DNA of 64,000 bases. It comes from Burkholderiales bacterium 70-64. GTDB taxonomy: Bacteria > Pseudomonadota > Gammaproteobacteria > Burkholderiales > Burkholderiaceae_E. The stretch covers positions 311 to 64,310 of the forward strand of contig MKUQ01000056.1 in the NCBI GenBank assembly GCA_001898645.1, read 5' to 3'. The notes beneath the pieces were generated by a model, which saw nothing but the letters and a program-made list of their open reading frames with translations, was not told the origin of the DNA and made no database searches. This document shows, piece after piece, positions 10,067 to 18,105 of this stretch (its first letter is position 1; each line of letters begins with the position of its first letter). Both the position numbers and the translations under genes were made by a program.

Positions 10067-11175
10067 ATCCACGTTCCGCCCCCGTCGCGCGGTCCGTCGC
10101 CGCGCGACGGGCCGCGCTGGCCGCCGTGCTGCTGGCCTTCGCCCCGGCGCTGGCGCCGCGCAACGCCGAGGCGCGCCAGCGCGCCCGCCGCAGCCGGGCA
10201 GCGGCGCCCGCGCTGGCATCCGGCGCCGCCGGCGCGACCGCTCCGGCATCTGCCGACTACGCCGCTCGCCCCGAGGTGCACGCGTTCATCGACGAAATGG
10301 TCGCGCAGCACGGCTTCATCGAAGCCGAGCTGCAAGCCGTGTTCGCGCAGGCGCACTACAGCGCCGACGCGCTGCGGCTGATCGCGCCGGCGCCGCCCAC
10401 TTTCAAGCGCTCGTGGCGCGCCTATCGCGCGCGCTTCCTCGACGCGCAGCGCATCCGCGAGGGCCTGCGCTTCTGGCGCGACAACGAGGGCTGGCTCGCC
10501 TATGCCTCGGCACGCTACGGCGTGCCGCCCGAGATCGTGGTCGCGATCATCGGCGTCGAGACCTTCTACGGCCGCATCACCGGCGGCTTCCGGGTGATCG
10601 ATGCGCTGAGCACGCTGGCCTTCGACTACCCGCGGCGCGCGCCCTACTTCCGCGGCGAGCTCGAGCAGTACCTGCTCTATGCGCGCGAGTCCGGCATCGA
10701 TCCGGGCTCGCTGCGCGGCTCGTTCGCCGGGGCGGTCGGGCTGCCGCAGTTCATGCCCGGCAGCATCCGGCGCTACGCAGTCGATCTCGACGGCGACGGT
10801 CGCATCGACCTGCAGTCCAACCCGGCCGACGCGATCGGCAGCGTGGCGAGCTTCCTCGCCCTGCACGGCTGGCGCAGCGGCGAGCCGGTGCGCTTCCAGA
10901 TGCGCTTCGACAGCGAGGAGCGGCTGGCGCCGCTGGTGGCCGCCGGCATCGAACCGCGCTTCACCATCGGCGAGCTGACCGGCTACGGCATCGCCAGCGT
11001 CGAATCGGTGGCCCCCGACCTGCCCCTGGCCCTCATCGACCTGCCCAACGCCGACGAGCCGACCAGCTACTACCTGGGCGCGCCCAACTTCTACGTGATC
11101 ACCCGCTACAACCGCTCGAGCTTCTACGCGATGGCCGTCTACGAGCTGTCGCAGGCGCTCGCCGCCGGGCGCTGA
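10063..11175 (+). CDS. mltB: Lytic murein transglycosylase B, MltB type
   Basis: 370 residues if translation starts at the TTG at 10063, which overlaps the tgpA stop in TTGA; no ATG gives a complete protein. The N-terminus (positively charged, then AALAAVLLAFAPALAPRNAEA) is a signal peptide. The SLT-B domain has the catalytic Glu in IGVETFYGR (about residue 166), followed by TGGFRVIDALSTLAFDYPRR and the FAGAVGLPQFMPGSIR motif. It cleaves glycosidic bonds of peptidoglycan with formation of 1,6-anhydro ends. No lipobox Cys is evident, so it may be soluble rather than a lipoprotein. It closes the MoxR-DUF58-TgpA operon. Confidence 0.93.
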   Translation: MNPRSAPVARSVAARRAALAAVLLAFAPALAPRNAEARQRARRSRAAAPALASGAAGATAPASADYAARPEVHAFIDEMVAQHGFIEAELQAVFAQAHYSADALRLIAPAPPTFKRSWRAYRARFLDAQRIREGLRFWRDNEGWLAYASARYGVPPEIVVAIIGVETFYGRITGGFRVIDALSTLAFDYPRRAPYFRGELEQYLLYARESGIDPGSLRGSFAGAVGLPQFMPGSIRRYAVDLDGDGRIDLQSNPADAIGSVASFLALHGWRSGEPVRFQMRFDSEERLAPLVAAGIEPRFTIGELTGYGIASVESVAPDLPLALIDLPNADEPTSYYLGAPNFYVITRYNRSSFYAMAVYELSQALAAGR

Positions 11176-11186
11176 CCGGGCGACTC

Positions 11187-11250
11187 AGAACGTGTGAAGG
11201 AACCGTAGCGAGCGGCCCGAGGTCGCGCAGTAGGTTCATTCACACGCTCT
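11187..11250. terminator. Imperfect 18-bp inverted repeat between convergent genes
   Basis: Left arm 11187-11204 (agaacgtgtgaaggaacc) pairs with 11233-11250 with two mismatches, enclosing a G+C-rich loop. The right arm touches the stop codon of the EamA transporter gene and the left arm lies just after the mltB stop. The placement suits a bidirectional terminator, although no U-tract follows; it may also be a dispersed repeat. Confidence 0.5.
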
Positions 11251-12131
11251 CATTCTTCGATCGGGCGGGCCGGCAGCCTGCCGCTCGCGGCCATCACCAC
11301 GCCGGTGACGACGATGAGCGCAATGCCGGCCATGGACACCGCATCGGGGAACTGCCCGAAGAAGAGCAGGCCGAAGACCACCGCGGCGGCCGGATGGGTG
11401 TAGCTGAACGGCGCCAGCGCCGCAGCCGAGCCGTGCTCGTAGGCGCGCACCAGCAGCAGGTGCCCGAAGGCGCCCACCACGCCGGTGAGCACGAACAGCG
11501 CCGCCTGCACGCCGTCGTGCGGCATCTGCCAGCGCGCCGGTGCGAGCACGGTCAGCAGCGCCGCAGCCACCAGCGCGCCGATGAACAGCGTCGCCAGCCC
11601 GTTGTCCACGCCGGTGAGCATGCGGGTGAGCAGCTGGTAGCCCATGACGAACACGGCGGCCCCCAGCGGCAGCAGCGCCGGCCATCCGAACAGCGCGCCG
11701 CCCGGGCGCACGATCAGCAGCACGCCGGCGAAGCTGGCCGCCAGCGACCACCAGGTGCCGCGCGGGGCGCGCTCGCCGAGCCACAGCACGGCGCCCACGG
11801 TGACCAGGATCGGGGCGATCGACATGATGGCGGTGGCCTCGGCCTGCGGCATGAGCGCCACGCCGGAGAAGAAGCACACCGAGGATATGCCGAGGCAGGC
11901 GCCGCGCAGGCACTGCAGCATCGGGCGGCGCGTGCGCACCAGCGTGCGGCCCATGCGCGGCAGGTACACCGCCGCCATCACCGCCACGTGGAAGACGTAG
12001 CGCGCCCACGCCACCAGCATCGGGTTGTGGGTCTGCGAGAGGTGCTTGGCGATGCTGTCGAGCAGCGCGAAGGAGATGCTCGCGCCGACCAGCAGCGCGA
12101 TGCTGCGCAGCGAAGAGGGAGGCGCGTGCAT
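11250..12131 (-). CDS. DMT-superfamily (EamA) transporter
   Basis: 293 residues of mostly hydrophobic sequence, with about ten predicted membrane helices in two EamA repeats; the motif region MSIAPILVTVGAVLWLGERAPR at the end of the first repeat and the FSYTHPAAAVVFGLLFFG segment in the second are typical. It is an inner-membrane metabolite or drug exporter of unknown substrate. It starts 15 bp after cysM, and the oxyR-cysM-eamA order raises the possibility that it exports cysteine or a related thiol, as some EamA proteins do; that is inference. Confidence 0.88.
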   Translation of the reverse strand: MHAPPSSLRSIALLVGASISFALLDSIAKHLSQTHNPMLVAWARYVFHVAVMAAVYLPRMGRTLVRTRRPMLQCLRGACLGISSVCFFSGVALMPQAEATAIMSIAPILVTVGAVLWLGERAPRGTWWSLAASFAGVLLIVRPGGALFGWPALLPLGAAVFVMGYQLLTRMLTGVDNGLATLFIGALVAAALLTVLAPARWQMPHDGVQAALFVLTGVVGAFGHLLLVRAYEHGSAAALAPFSYTHPAAAVVFGLLFFGQFPDAVSMAGIALIVVTGVVMAASGRLPARPIEE

Positions 12132-12146
12132 CGATCACCGCGCCGT

Positions 12147-13061
12147 TCAGGCGGGAAACACCCCGGTGGAGAGGTAGCGGTCGCCGCGGTCGCACACGAC
12201 GAACACGATGGTCGCGTTCTCGACCTCGGCCGCCAGGCGCAGCGCGATGGCGCAGGCGCCGCCGGAGGAGATGCCACCGAACAGGCCCTCCTCGACGGCG
12301 AGGCGGCGCGCCGTCGCCTCGGCCTGCGCCTGCGTGACCGATTCGAGCCGGTCGACCCGGGCGTGGCGGTAGATCTTCGGGCGGTACGCCTCGGGCCACT
12401 TGCGGATGCCGGGGATGGAGGACCCCTCGGCCGGCTCGGCGCCGATCACGATGACGGCCGGATTACGCTCCTTCAGGCAGCGCGAGACGCCGGTGATGGT
12501 GCCGGTGGTGCCCATCGCCGAGACGAAGTGCGTGATGCGCCCGCCCGTGGCCTCCCAGATCTCGGGGCCGGTACCCTCGTAGTGCGCGATCCAGTTGTCG
12601 TCGTTGGCGAACTGGTCGAGCACGTGGCCGCGCCCTTCCTCGTGCATGCGCGCGGCCAGGTCGCGCGCACCCTCCATGCCCTGCTCGCGGGTCACCAGCA
12701 CCAGCTCGGCGCCGTAGGCCTTCATCGCCTGGCGGCGCTCGAGCGACTGGTTCTCTGGCATCACCAGCACCATGCGGTAGCCGCGCGCGGCCGCCGCCAT
12801 CGCCAGCGCGATGCCGGTGTTGCCCGAGGTGGCCTCGATCAGCGTGTCGCCGGGACGGATCTCGCCGCGCGCCTCGGCGCGCACGATCATCGACAGCGCC
12901 GGGCGATCCTTGACCGAGCCGGCCGGGTTGTTGCCCTCGAGCTTGGCCAGCACCACGTTGCCGCGCCGAGCGCAGTCCTCGCCCGCCAGCCGGCGCAGCC
13001 TCACCAGCGGCGTGCGCCCGATGGCGTCCTCGATCGTCGGATGGCCGGAAGGCTCGCTCAT
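12147..13061 (-). CDS. cysM: Cysteine synthase B (O-acetylserine sulfhydrylase)
   Basis: 304 residues, normal for CysM. The PLP lysine is Lys51 in GSVKDRPAL, and the substrate loop EATSGNTGIALAMAAAARGY and the phosphate-binding loop AMGTTGTITG are intact. The Arg-rich and Gly-rich segment KWPEAYRPKIY near residue 225 and the short C-terminus favour CysM over CysK. It makes cysteine (or S-sulfocysteine from thiosulfate) from O-acetylserine. The gene lies 6 bp downstream of oxyR, linking cysteine supply with the peroxide response. Confidence 0.94.
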   Translation of the reverse strand: MSEPSGHPTIEDAIGRTPLVRLRRLAGEDCARRGNVVLAKLEGNNPAGSVKDRPALSMIVRAEARGEIRPGDTLIEATSGNTGIALAMAAAARGYRMVLVMPENQSLERRQAMKAYGAELVLVTREQGMEGARDLAARMHEEGRGHVLDQFANDDNWIAHYEGTGPEIWEATGGRITHFVSAMGTTGTITGVSRCLKERNPAVIVIGAEPAEGSSIPGIRKWPEAYRPKIYRHARVDRLESVTQAQAEATARRLAVEEGLFGGISSGGACAIALRLAAEVENATIVFVVCDRGDRYLSTGVFPA

Positions 13062-13067
13062 GCCGGT

Positions 13068-14012
13068 TCAGTGGGCGGTCGGGACGGCATCCGGCAGCCA
13101 GGTGACGCCGGGCAGATCGAGCCGCAGGATCACCGCGCGCAGCGCCTCGATCGCCGCCGTGCGCGTGAAGCTCTTGCGCCATGCCAGCGAGACGCGCCGG
13201 TGCGGCGGGGTCCCCTCGAAAGGGACGTATTGCAGCAGCTCGTCGTCGCGCCCCCGGGCGCAGGCGGTGAAGGGCAGCACCGTGATGCCGATGCCCGAGG
13301 CGACCATGTGGCGGATGGTCTCCAGCGACGAGCCCTCGAAGGTTCTCTGGATGCCCGCGCTCGACTCCGAGTAGCGCGACAGCTCGGGGCACACGCCGAG
13401 CACCTGGTCGCGGAAGCAGTGGCCGCTGCCCAGCAGCAGCATGGTCTGCTCCTTGAGCTCGGTGGAGCGCACCGCCGGGCGCCGGGCCCACGGATGGCGC
13501 TTGGGCACCGCCACCACGAACGGCTCGTCGTACACGCCGAGGGTGACCAGGCCGTGGTCGGGGAAGGGGTCGGCCAGGATGGCGACGTCGATGTCGCCCT
13601 GGCGCAGCAGCTCGAGCAGCTTGAGCGTGAAGTTCTCCTGCAGCAGCATCGGCATCTGCGGCACCTCGGCGATCATGCGCCGTACCAGCTGCGGCAGCAG
13701 GTAGGGGCCGATGGTGTAGATGATGCCCACGCGCAGCGGCCCGGCCAGGGGATCCTTGCCCTGCTCGGCGATCTCGCGGATGGTCTGGGCCTGCTCCAGC
13801 ACGTGCTGGGCCTGCTCGACCACCTGCTCGCCGATGGCGGTCACGCCGACCTCGGTGCCGCCGCGCTCGAACAGCTGCACGCCGAGCTCTTCCTCGAGCT
13901 TCTTGATCGCCACCGACAGCGTCGGCTGGCTCACGAAGCACGCTTCCGCCGCGCGCCCGAAGTGGCGCTCGCGTGCGACCGCGACGATGTACTTGAGTTC
14001 GGTGAGGGTCAT
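13068..14012 (-). CDS. oxyR: Hydrogen-peroxide-sensing LysR regulator OxyR
   Basis: 314 residues from the ATG at 14012 (MTLTELKYIVAVARERHFGR); a longer in-frame extension upstream is not conserved. The winged-helix domain (FVSQPTLSVAIKKLEEELGV) is at the N-terminus. The two redox cysteines are exactly at 199 and 208 (GSGHCFRDQVLGVCPE), the same spacing and positions as in the E. coli protein, so peroxide sensing by disulfide formation is expected. It heads an oxyR-cysM-transporter unit and is divergent from dgoK, with which it shares an 84-bp upstream region. Confidence 0.95.
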   Translation of the reverse strand: MTLTELKYIVAVARERHFGRAAEACFVSQPTLSVAIKKLEEELGVQLFERGGTEVGVTAIGEQVVEQAQHVLEQAQTIREIAEQGKDPLAGPLRVGIIYTIGPYLLPQLVRRMIAEVPQMPMLLQENFTLKLLELLRQGDIDVAILADPFPDHGLVTLGVYDEPFVVAVPKRHPWARRPAVRSTELKEQTMLLLGSGHCFRDQVLGVCPELSRYSESSAGIQRTFEGSSLETIRHMVASGIGITVLPFTACARGRDDELLQYVPFEGTPPHRRVSLAWRKSFTRTAAIEALRAVILRLDLPGVTWLPDAVPTAH

Positions 14013-14096
14013 GGGGATTGCACGATGATACCAACTGCGCGATTTCCCGCCGCGAATACGGCCTAGAGCCTGTTCACCCTGGTGCATACTCGGGCC

Positions 14097-15077
14097 ATGG
14101 ATGCCGATCCACCCCGCAGCGACGCTGCTGCCGCGCAGCCCGCCGGCACCCCGCGGCTGATCGGGCTCGACTGGGGCTCGAGCGCGTTGCGCGCCTGGCT
14201 GCTCGGCGACGCCGGCCGCATCCTCGCGCGCCGCGAATCGGCCGCCGGCGCGCTGGGCCTGGACGCGGACGGTTTTCACGCCGCGCTGCTGGCGCTGTGC
14301 GCAGACTGGCTCGAAGCCTGGCCGCGCCTGCCCGTGGTCGCCTGCGGCATGGTCGGCAGCCGCGAGGGCTGGCGCGAGGCGCCGCGCGTGCGCGCACCGG
14401 CCGGCTTCGAGCAGCTCGCCGCCGCCCTGCTGGCCTTCGACGAGGCCCTGGGACGGCCGTTCCGCATCGTGCCGGGCGTGATGGCGCGCGGCCAGATCGA
14501 TTCGCCCGACCTGATGCGCGGCGGCGAGACCCAGGTGTTCGGGGCGCTGCGCCACCGCGACGGCCTGTTCGTGCTGCCCGGCACGCACAGCCGCTGGGTC
14601 GAGGTGCGCGGGCGGCGCATCGTCGCCCTGCGTACCTACATGACCGGGGAGATCTACGCCCTGATGCGCCGCCACTCGACGCTGGCGCGCATGTGCACGG
14701 ACCCCGACGACTCGCCGGCCCGGCAGGCCGATGCGCTGCGCGCCTTCGACGAGGGCGTCGACCATGCCGCGGCGCACCCAGGCTCGCTGACCCACCTGCT
14801 GTTCACCGCGCGCACCGAGGCCCTGCTCGAGGGCCTGGCCGCGCACCAGGTGCCCGCCTACCTGTCGGGGCTGCTCATCGGCACCGAGCTGGCCGACGCC
14901 GCGGCGTGGTCGCCGCACGACCTGGTGCCGACCCTGGTCGCGCGCAGCGAGCTTTCGTCGCGCTACGCGCACGCCCTGCACCGGCTGCGCGTGCGCGCCC
15001 GCGTGGCCGACGGCGACTCCGCCGCGGCCGGCCTGTACGCGCTCGCACGCCACGCCGGGCTGCTGGACGCCGCGTAG
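14097..15077 (+). CDS. dgoK: 2-dehydro-3-deoxygalactonokinase
   Basis: 326 residues from the ATG at 14097; a GTG at 14082 is a possible alternative and neither has a strong ribosome site. The N-terminal phosphate loop LIGLDWGSSALRAWL and downstream VACGMVGSREGWREAP and LPGTHSRWVEVRGRRI are characteristic of DgoK, which phosphorylates 2-keto-3-deoxygalactonate in the De Ley-Doudoroff galactose route. The other genes of that pathway (dgoA, dgoD) are not nearby, so it may act alone on a related keto-deoxy sugar acid. Confidence 0.88.
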   Translation: MDADPPRSDAAAAQPAGTPRLIGLDWGSSALRAWLLGDAGRILARRESAAGALGLDADGFHAALLALCADWLEAWPRLPVVACGMVGSREGWREAPRVRAPAGFEQLAAALLAFDEALGRPFRIVPGVMARGQIDSPDLMRGGETQVFGALRHRDGLFVLPGTHSRWVEVRGRRIVALRTYMTGEIYALMRRHSTLARMCTDPDDSPARQADALRAFDEGVDHAAAHPGSLTHLLFTARTEALLEGLAAHQVPAYLSGLLIGTELADAAAWSPHDLVPTLVARSELSSRYAHALHRLRVRARVADGDSAAAGLYALARHAGLLDAA

Positions 15078-15129
15078 GACTGCTCGCTGCGCCGGCGCGT
15101 TGCGGGGCCGGACCTGCGCGCAGGAGCCC

Positions 15130-17148
15130 TCACGCGCGCAGGAACTCCTCGCGACCGCCGAGCCAGCGCTGCAGGTGCGCCTGCACCCGGTCCGGCTGCT
15201 CGCGCAGCATGCGCGCAGCGAGGCGGCGCGCCGCCTCGAGCAGGTCGCCGTCGCGCTCGAGGTCGGCGAAGCGCAGCAGCGCCTCGCCCGACTGGCGCGC
15301 CCCGAGGAACTCGCCGGGGCCGCGCTGCGCCAGGTCGCGGCGCGCGATCTCGAAGCCGTCGGCGCTCTCGTACATCGTCTTCAGCCGCTCGCGCGCGGCG
15401 GCCGACAGCGGCGGGCGGTACATCAGCACGCAGGTGCTCTCGCCGGCGCCGCGCCCGACGCGCCCGCGCAGCTGGTGCAGCTGCGCCAGCCCGAAGCGCT
15501 CGGCATGCTCGACGATCATCAGCGTGGCCGCGGGCACGTCGACGCCGACCTCGATCACGGTCGTGGCCACCAGCACCTGCAGGCGGCCCTCGCAGAAGGC
15601 GCTCATCACCGCCTGCTTGTCCGGCGCGGGCAGGCGTCCGTGCACCAGGCCGATGCGGTACGGCGCCAGCTCGGCCTGCAGCGCCGCGTGCGTCTCGATG
15701 GCGGTCTGCAGGTCGAGCGTCTCGCTCTCTTCGATCAGCGGGCACACCCAGTAGGCCTGGCGGCCGGCCGCGGCGGCCGCGCGCACGCGCGCGATCACCT
15801 GCTCGCGGCGCCCTGCGGAGATCAGCTTGGTGGTGACCGGCTTGCGCCCGGGCGGCAGCTCGTCGATCACCGACACGTCGAGATCGGCGTAGTACGACAT
15901 CGCCAGCGTGCGCGGGATCGGGGTGGCGCTCATCATCAACTGGTGCGGCAGCATCGCGGCGCCCTCGTGCCGGGCGCGCAGGGCCAGCCGCTGCGCCACC
16001 CCGAAGCGATGCTGCTCGTCGACGATGACCAGCCCGAGCCGGGCGAACGCCACCGTGTCCTCGATGAGCGCATGGGTGCCGATCAGCAGGTCGACCTCGC
16101 CGGCGGCCACGCGGGCGCGCACCGCCCGCTTGTCGGACTCCCTGAGCGAGCCCGACAGCCAGGCGATGCGCGCGCCGACGCGCGCCAGCCACGGCTCGAG
16201 CTTGCGCAGGTGCTGCTCGGCCAGGATCTCGGTCGGCGCCATGAGCGCCGCCTGCCAGCCGCTGCCGATGGCCTGGGCGGCGGCGAGCGCCGCGATGACG
16301 GTCTTGCCGCTGCCGACGTCGCCCTGCAGCAGGCGGTTCATCGGCTGCGCGGCCGCCAGCTCGCCGCCGATCTCGCGCCAGACGCGCTGCTGTGCGCCGG
16401 TGAGCGCGAACGGCAGCGTCTCGACCAGGCGCCGCGCGAGCGCGTCCTCGGGCAGCGCAGGGGCGCGCTGGCCGGCGCGCACGGCGCGCGCGCGCGCCAG
16501 CGACAGCTGCTGGGCCAGCAGCTCGTCGAAGATCACGCGCCGCCAGGCGGGTGTGGTGCGCTCCTGCAGCGCCTCGGCCGGCACGTCCGGCGCCGGCCGG
16601 TGGATGGCGCGCAGCGCCTCCAGCGTGGCCGGCAGGCCGAGCGCGCGCAAGGCCTCGGGCGCCACCGTCTCGGGCCATTCGAGCGTGTCCAGCACGCGCA
16701 GGATGGCCGCGCGCAGGCGCCCCTGGCCGAGCCCGGACACGGTCGGGTAGACCGGCGTCAGCGACTGCGGCAGCGCCTCGCCCTCGGACACCAGCCGGTA
16801 GCGCGGGTGCGCCATCTCCGGGCCGAACAGCCCGCCGCGCACCTCGCCGTAGGCGCGCACGCGGCGGCCGGCGGCGAACTGGCGCAGCTGGGAGCCGTAG
16901 AAGTGGAAGAAGCGCAGGGTGATCGTCCCCGAGTCGTCGCGCAGCTCGACCAGCAGCGCGCGGCGCCCGCGCGCGACGATCTCGCTGTGCACCACCACGC
17001 CCTCGACCTGGACGGTGCGGCCCGAGCCTGCCGCGGCGATCGGCGTCACCCGCGTCTCGTTCTCGTAGCGGATCGGCAGGTGCAGCGCCAGGTCTTCCTC
17101 GCGCCGGATGCCGAGCCGGGCGAACAGCGCCGCCTCGCCGGTTGCCAC
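15130..17148 (-). CDS. recG: ATP-dependent DNA helicase RecG
   Basis: 672 residues. The order is: N-terminal wedge/OB domain (RVRAYGEVRGGLFGPEMAHPRY), helicase domain 1 with Walker A LLQGDVGSGKTVIAAL near residues 275-290 and Walker B VDEQHRFG near 378, then helicase domain 2 with ATTVIEVGVDVP and QLHQLRGRVGRG. RecG reverses stalled replication forks and processes Holliday junctions. The GTG start at 17148 overlaps the ridA stop codon by one base (TAGTG), so translation is coupled to ridA. Confidence 0.96.
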   Translation of the reverse strand: MATGEAALFARLGIRREEDLALHLPIRYENETRVTPIAAAGSGRTVQVEGVVVHSEIVARGRRALLVELRDDSGTITLRFFHFYGSQLRQFAAGRRVRAYGEVRGGLFGPEMAHPRYRLVSEGEALPQSLTPVYPTVSGLGQGRLRAAILRVLDTLEWPETVAPEALRALGLPATLEALRAIHRPAPDVPAEALQERTTPAWRRVIFDELLAQQLSLARARAVRAGQRAPALPEDALARRLVETLPFALTGAQQRVWREIGGELAAAQPMNRLLQGDVGSGKTVIAALAAAQAIGSGWQAALMAPTEILAEQHLRKLEPWLARVGARIAWLSGSLRESDKRAVRARVAAGEVDLLIGTHALIEDTVAFARLGLVIVDEQHRFGVAQRLALRARHEGAAMLPHQLMMSATPIPRTLAMSYYADLDVSVIDELPPGRKPVTTKLISAGRREQVIARVRAAAAAGRQAYWVCPLIEESETLDLQTAIETHAALQAELAPYRIGLVHGRLPAPDKQAVMSAFCEGRLQVLVATTVIEVGVDVPAATLMIVEHAERFGLAQLHQLRGRVGRGAGESTCVLMYRPPLSAAARERLKTMYESADGFEIARRDLAQRGPGEFLGARQSGEALLRFADLERDGDLLEAARRLAARMLREQPDRVQAHLQRWLGGREEFLRA

Positions 17149-17537
17149 TAATCGAGGCTCATCACCGCCTCGACCTCGAACAGCGCCCCGCGCGGCAGGC
17201 TTGCCACGCCCACGGTGGAGCGCGCCGGATAGGGCGGCGAGAAGTGGCGCTGCATGAGCTCGTTGACGATCGGGAAATGCGCCAGGTCGGTCAGGAAGAG
17301 CGTGAGCTTCACGCAGTGCGCGAGCGACCCCCCGCCGGCCTCGGCGACGGCGCGCAGGTTGCGGAACACCTGCTCGGCCTGGGCCTCGATGCCTCCCTCG
17401 ATCAGCTGCCCGCTGGCCGGGTCGAGGGCGATCTGGCCCGACAGGTACACGGTGCGCCCGACGCGCACCGCCTGCGAATAGGGGCCGATCGCGGCCGGGG
17501 CCCGGGACGTGGAAACGATGGTTCGGTCGGTCGTCAT
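17148..17537 (-). CDS. ridA: RidA-family enamine/imine deaminase
   Basis: 129 residues from the ATG at 17537 (MTTDRTIVSTSRAPAAIGPYSQAV), the family-typical start; an upstream extension is not supported. The motifs AIGPYSQAVRVGRTVYLSGQ and the C-terminal region PARSTVGVASLPRGALFEVE are those of RidA/YjgF. The Arg in PARST is the expected carboxylate-binding residue. It hydrolyses reactive 2-aminoacrylate-type enamines released by PLP enzymes. It is cotranscribed with recG, sharing one base. Confidence 0.94.
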   Translation of the reverse strand: MTTDRTIVSTSRAPAAIGPYSQAVRVGRTVYLSGQIALDPASGQLIEGGIEAQAEQVFRNLRAVAEAGGGSLAHCVKLTLFLTDLAHFPIVNELMQRHFSPPYPARSTVGVASLPRGALFEVEAVMSLD

Positions 17538-17649
17538 GGTGCTCGCGCCTCGGTTCTTTCGATGCATGGCCTGCATCCTACCAAGCCCACTGCAGGCTGC
17601 GCCCGGCAGGCGCGAGCGAATCGGACGCACCGGATTCGATCGCTGCGTC

Positions 17650-18072
17650 TCAGCGCACCCCCATCGCCCGGACCCAGCCCTCGAGTGCGATCGCCATCAC
17701 CGACATCAGCAGCGTGGCGCCGAGCACCAACGCGACGATGGCGACCAGGGCTTCCGGCCAGCCGCTGGTGGAGCGCCGCGGCGAGCCGGGATTGTGACGT
17801 GCGTCCCACTTCTCGTCGGGGGTCAGGCAGAACACGATCGCTTCGAGCATCGCAGCCAGCGCCACGAGCGTCGCGACGAAGAAGGCCGGGTGCCGGTACC
17901 AGGGCTCGCTGCGCAGGGCGATCCCCATCGCGGGGAGCGCCAGCAGCGGGTAGATCCACCACCAGCGCGCGCCCAGGTACAGGCGATGCGCGCCGATGCC
18001 CCCCAGGAACAGGGCCAGCGCGCCACAGAGAGCCTTGCGGTGATGCCGGATGGGCGGTGAGCGATCGTTCAT
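17650..18072 (-). CDS. TM2-domain membrane protein
   Basis: 140 residues. The first 60 residues match the TM2 domain: a short charged start, then KALCGALALFLGGIGAHRLY and LGARWWWIYPLLALPAMGI, giving two membrane helices joined by the GAHRLYLG turn. Two further hydrophobic segments follow at about residues 63-83 and 108-130, so the protein probably has four helices. Function unknown. It is divergent from the giant gene at 18106, separated by only 33 bp. Confidence 0.8.
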   Translation of the reverse strand: MNDRSPPIRHHRKALCGALALFLGGIGAHRLYLGARWWWIYPLLALPAMGIALRSEPWYRHPAFFVATLVALAAMLEAIVFCLTPDEKWDARHNPGSPRRSTSGWPEALVAIVALVLGATLLMSVMAIALEGWVRAMGVR

Positions 18073-18105
18073 CGTGGAGGGTGCGGTCTGTAATATTCTA
18101 TCGGC

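Noticed and set aside
11187-11250. Third copy of the large palindromic elements
   Set aside because: It shares neither the 84-nt core nor the arms; treated as a separate hairpin.
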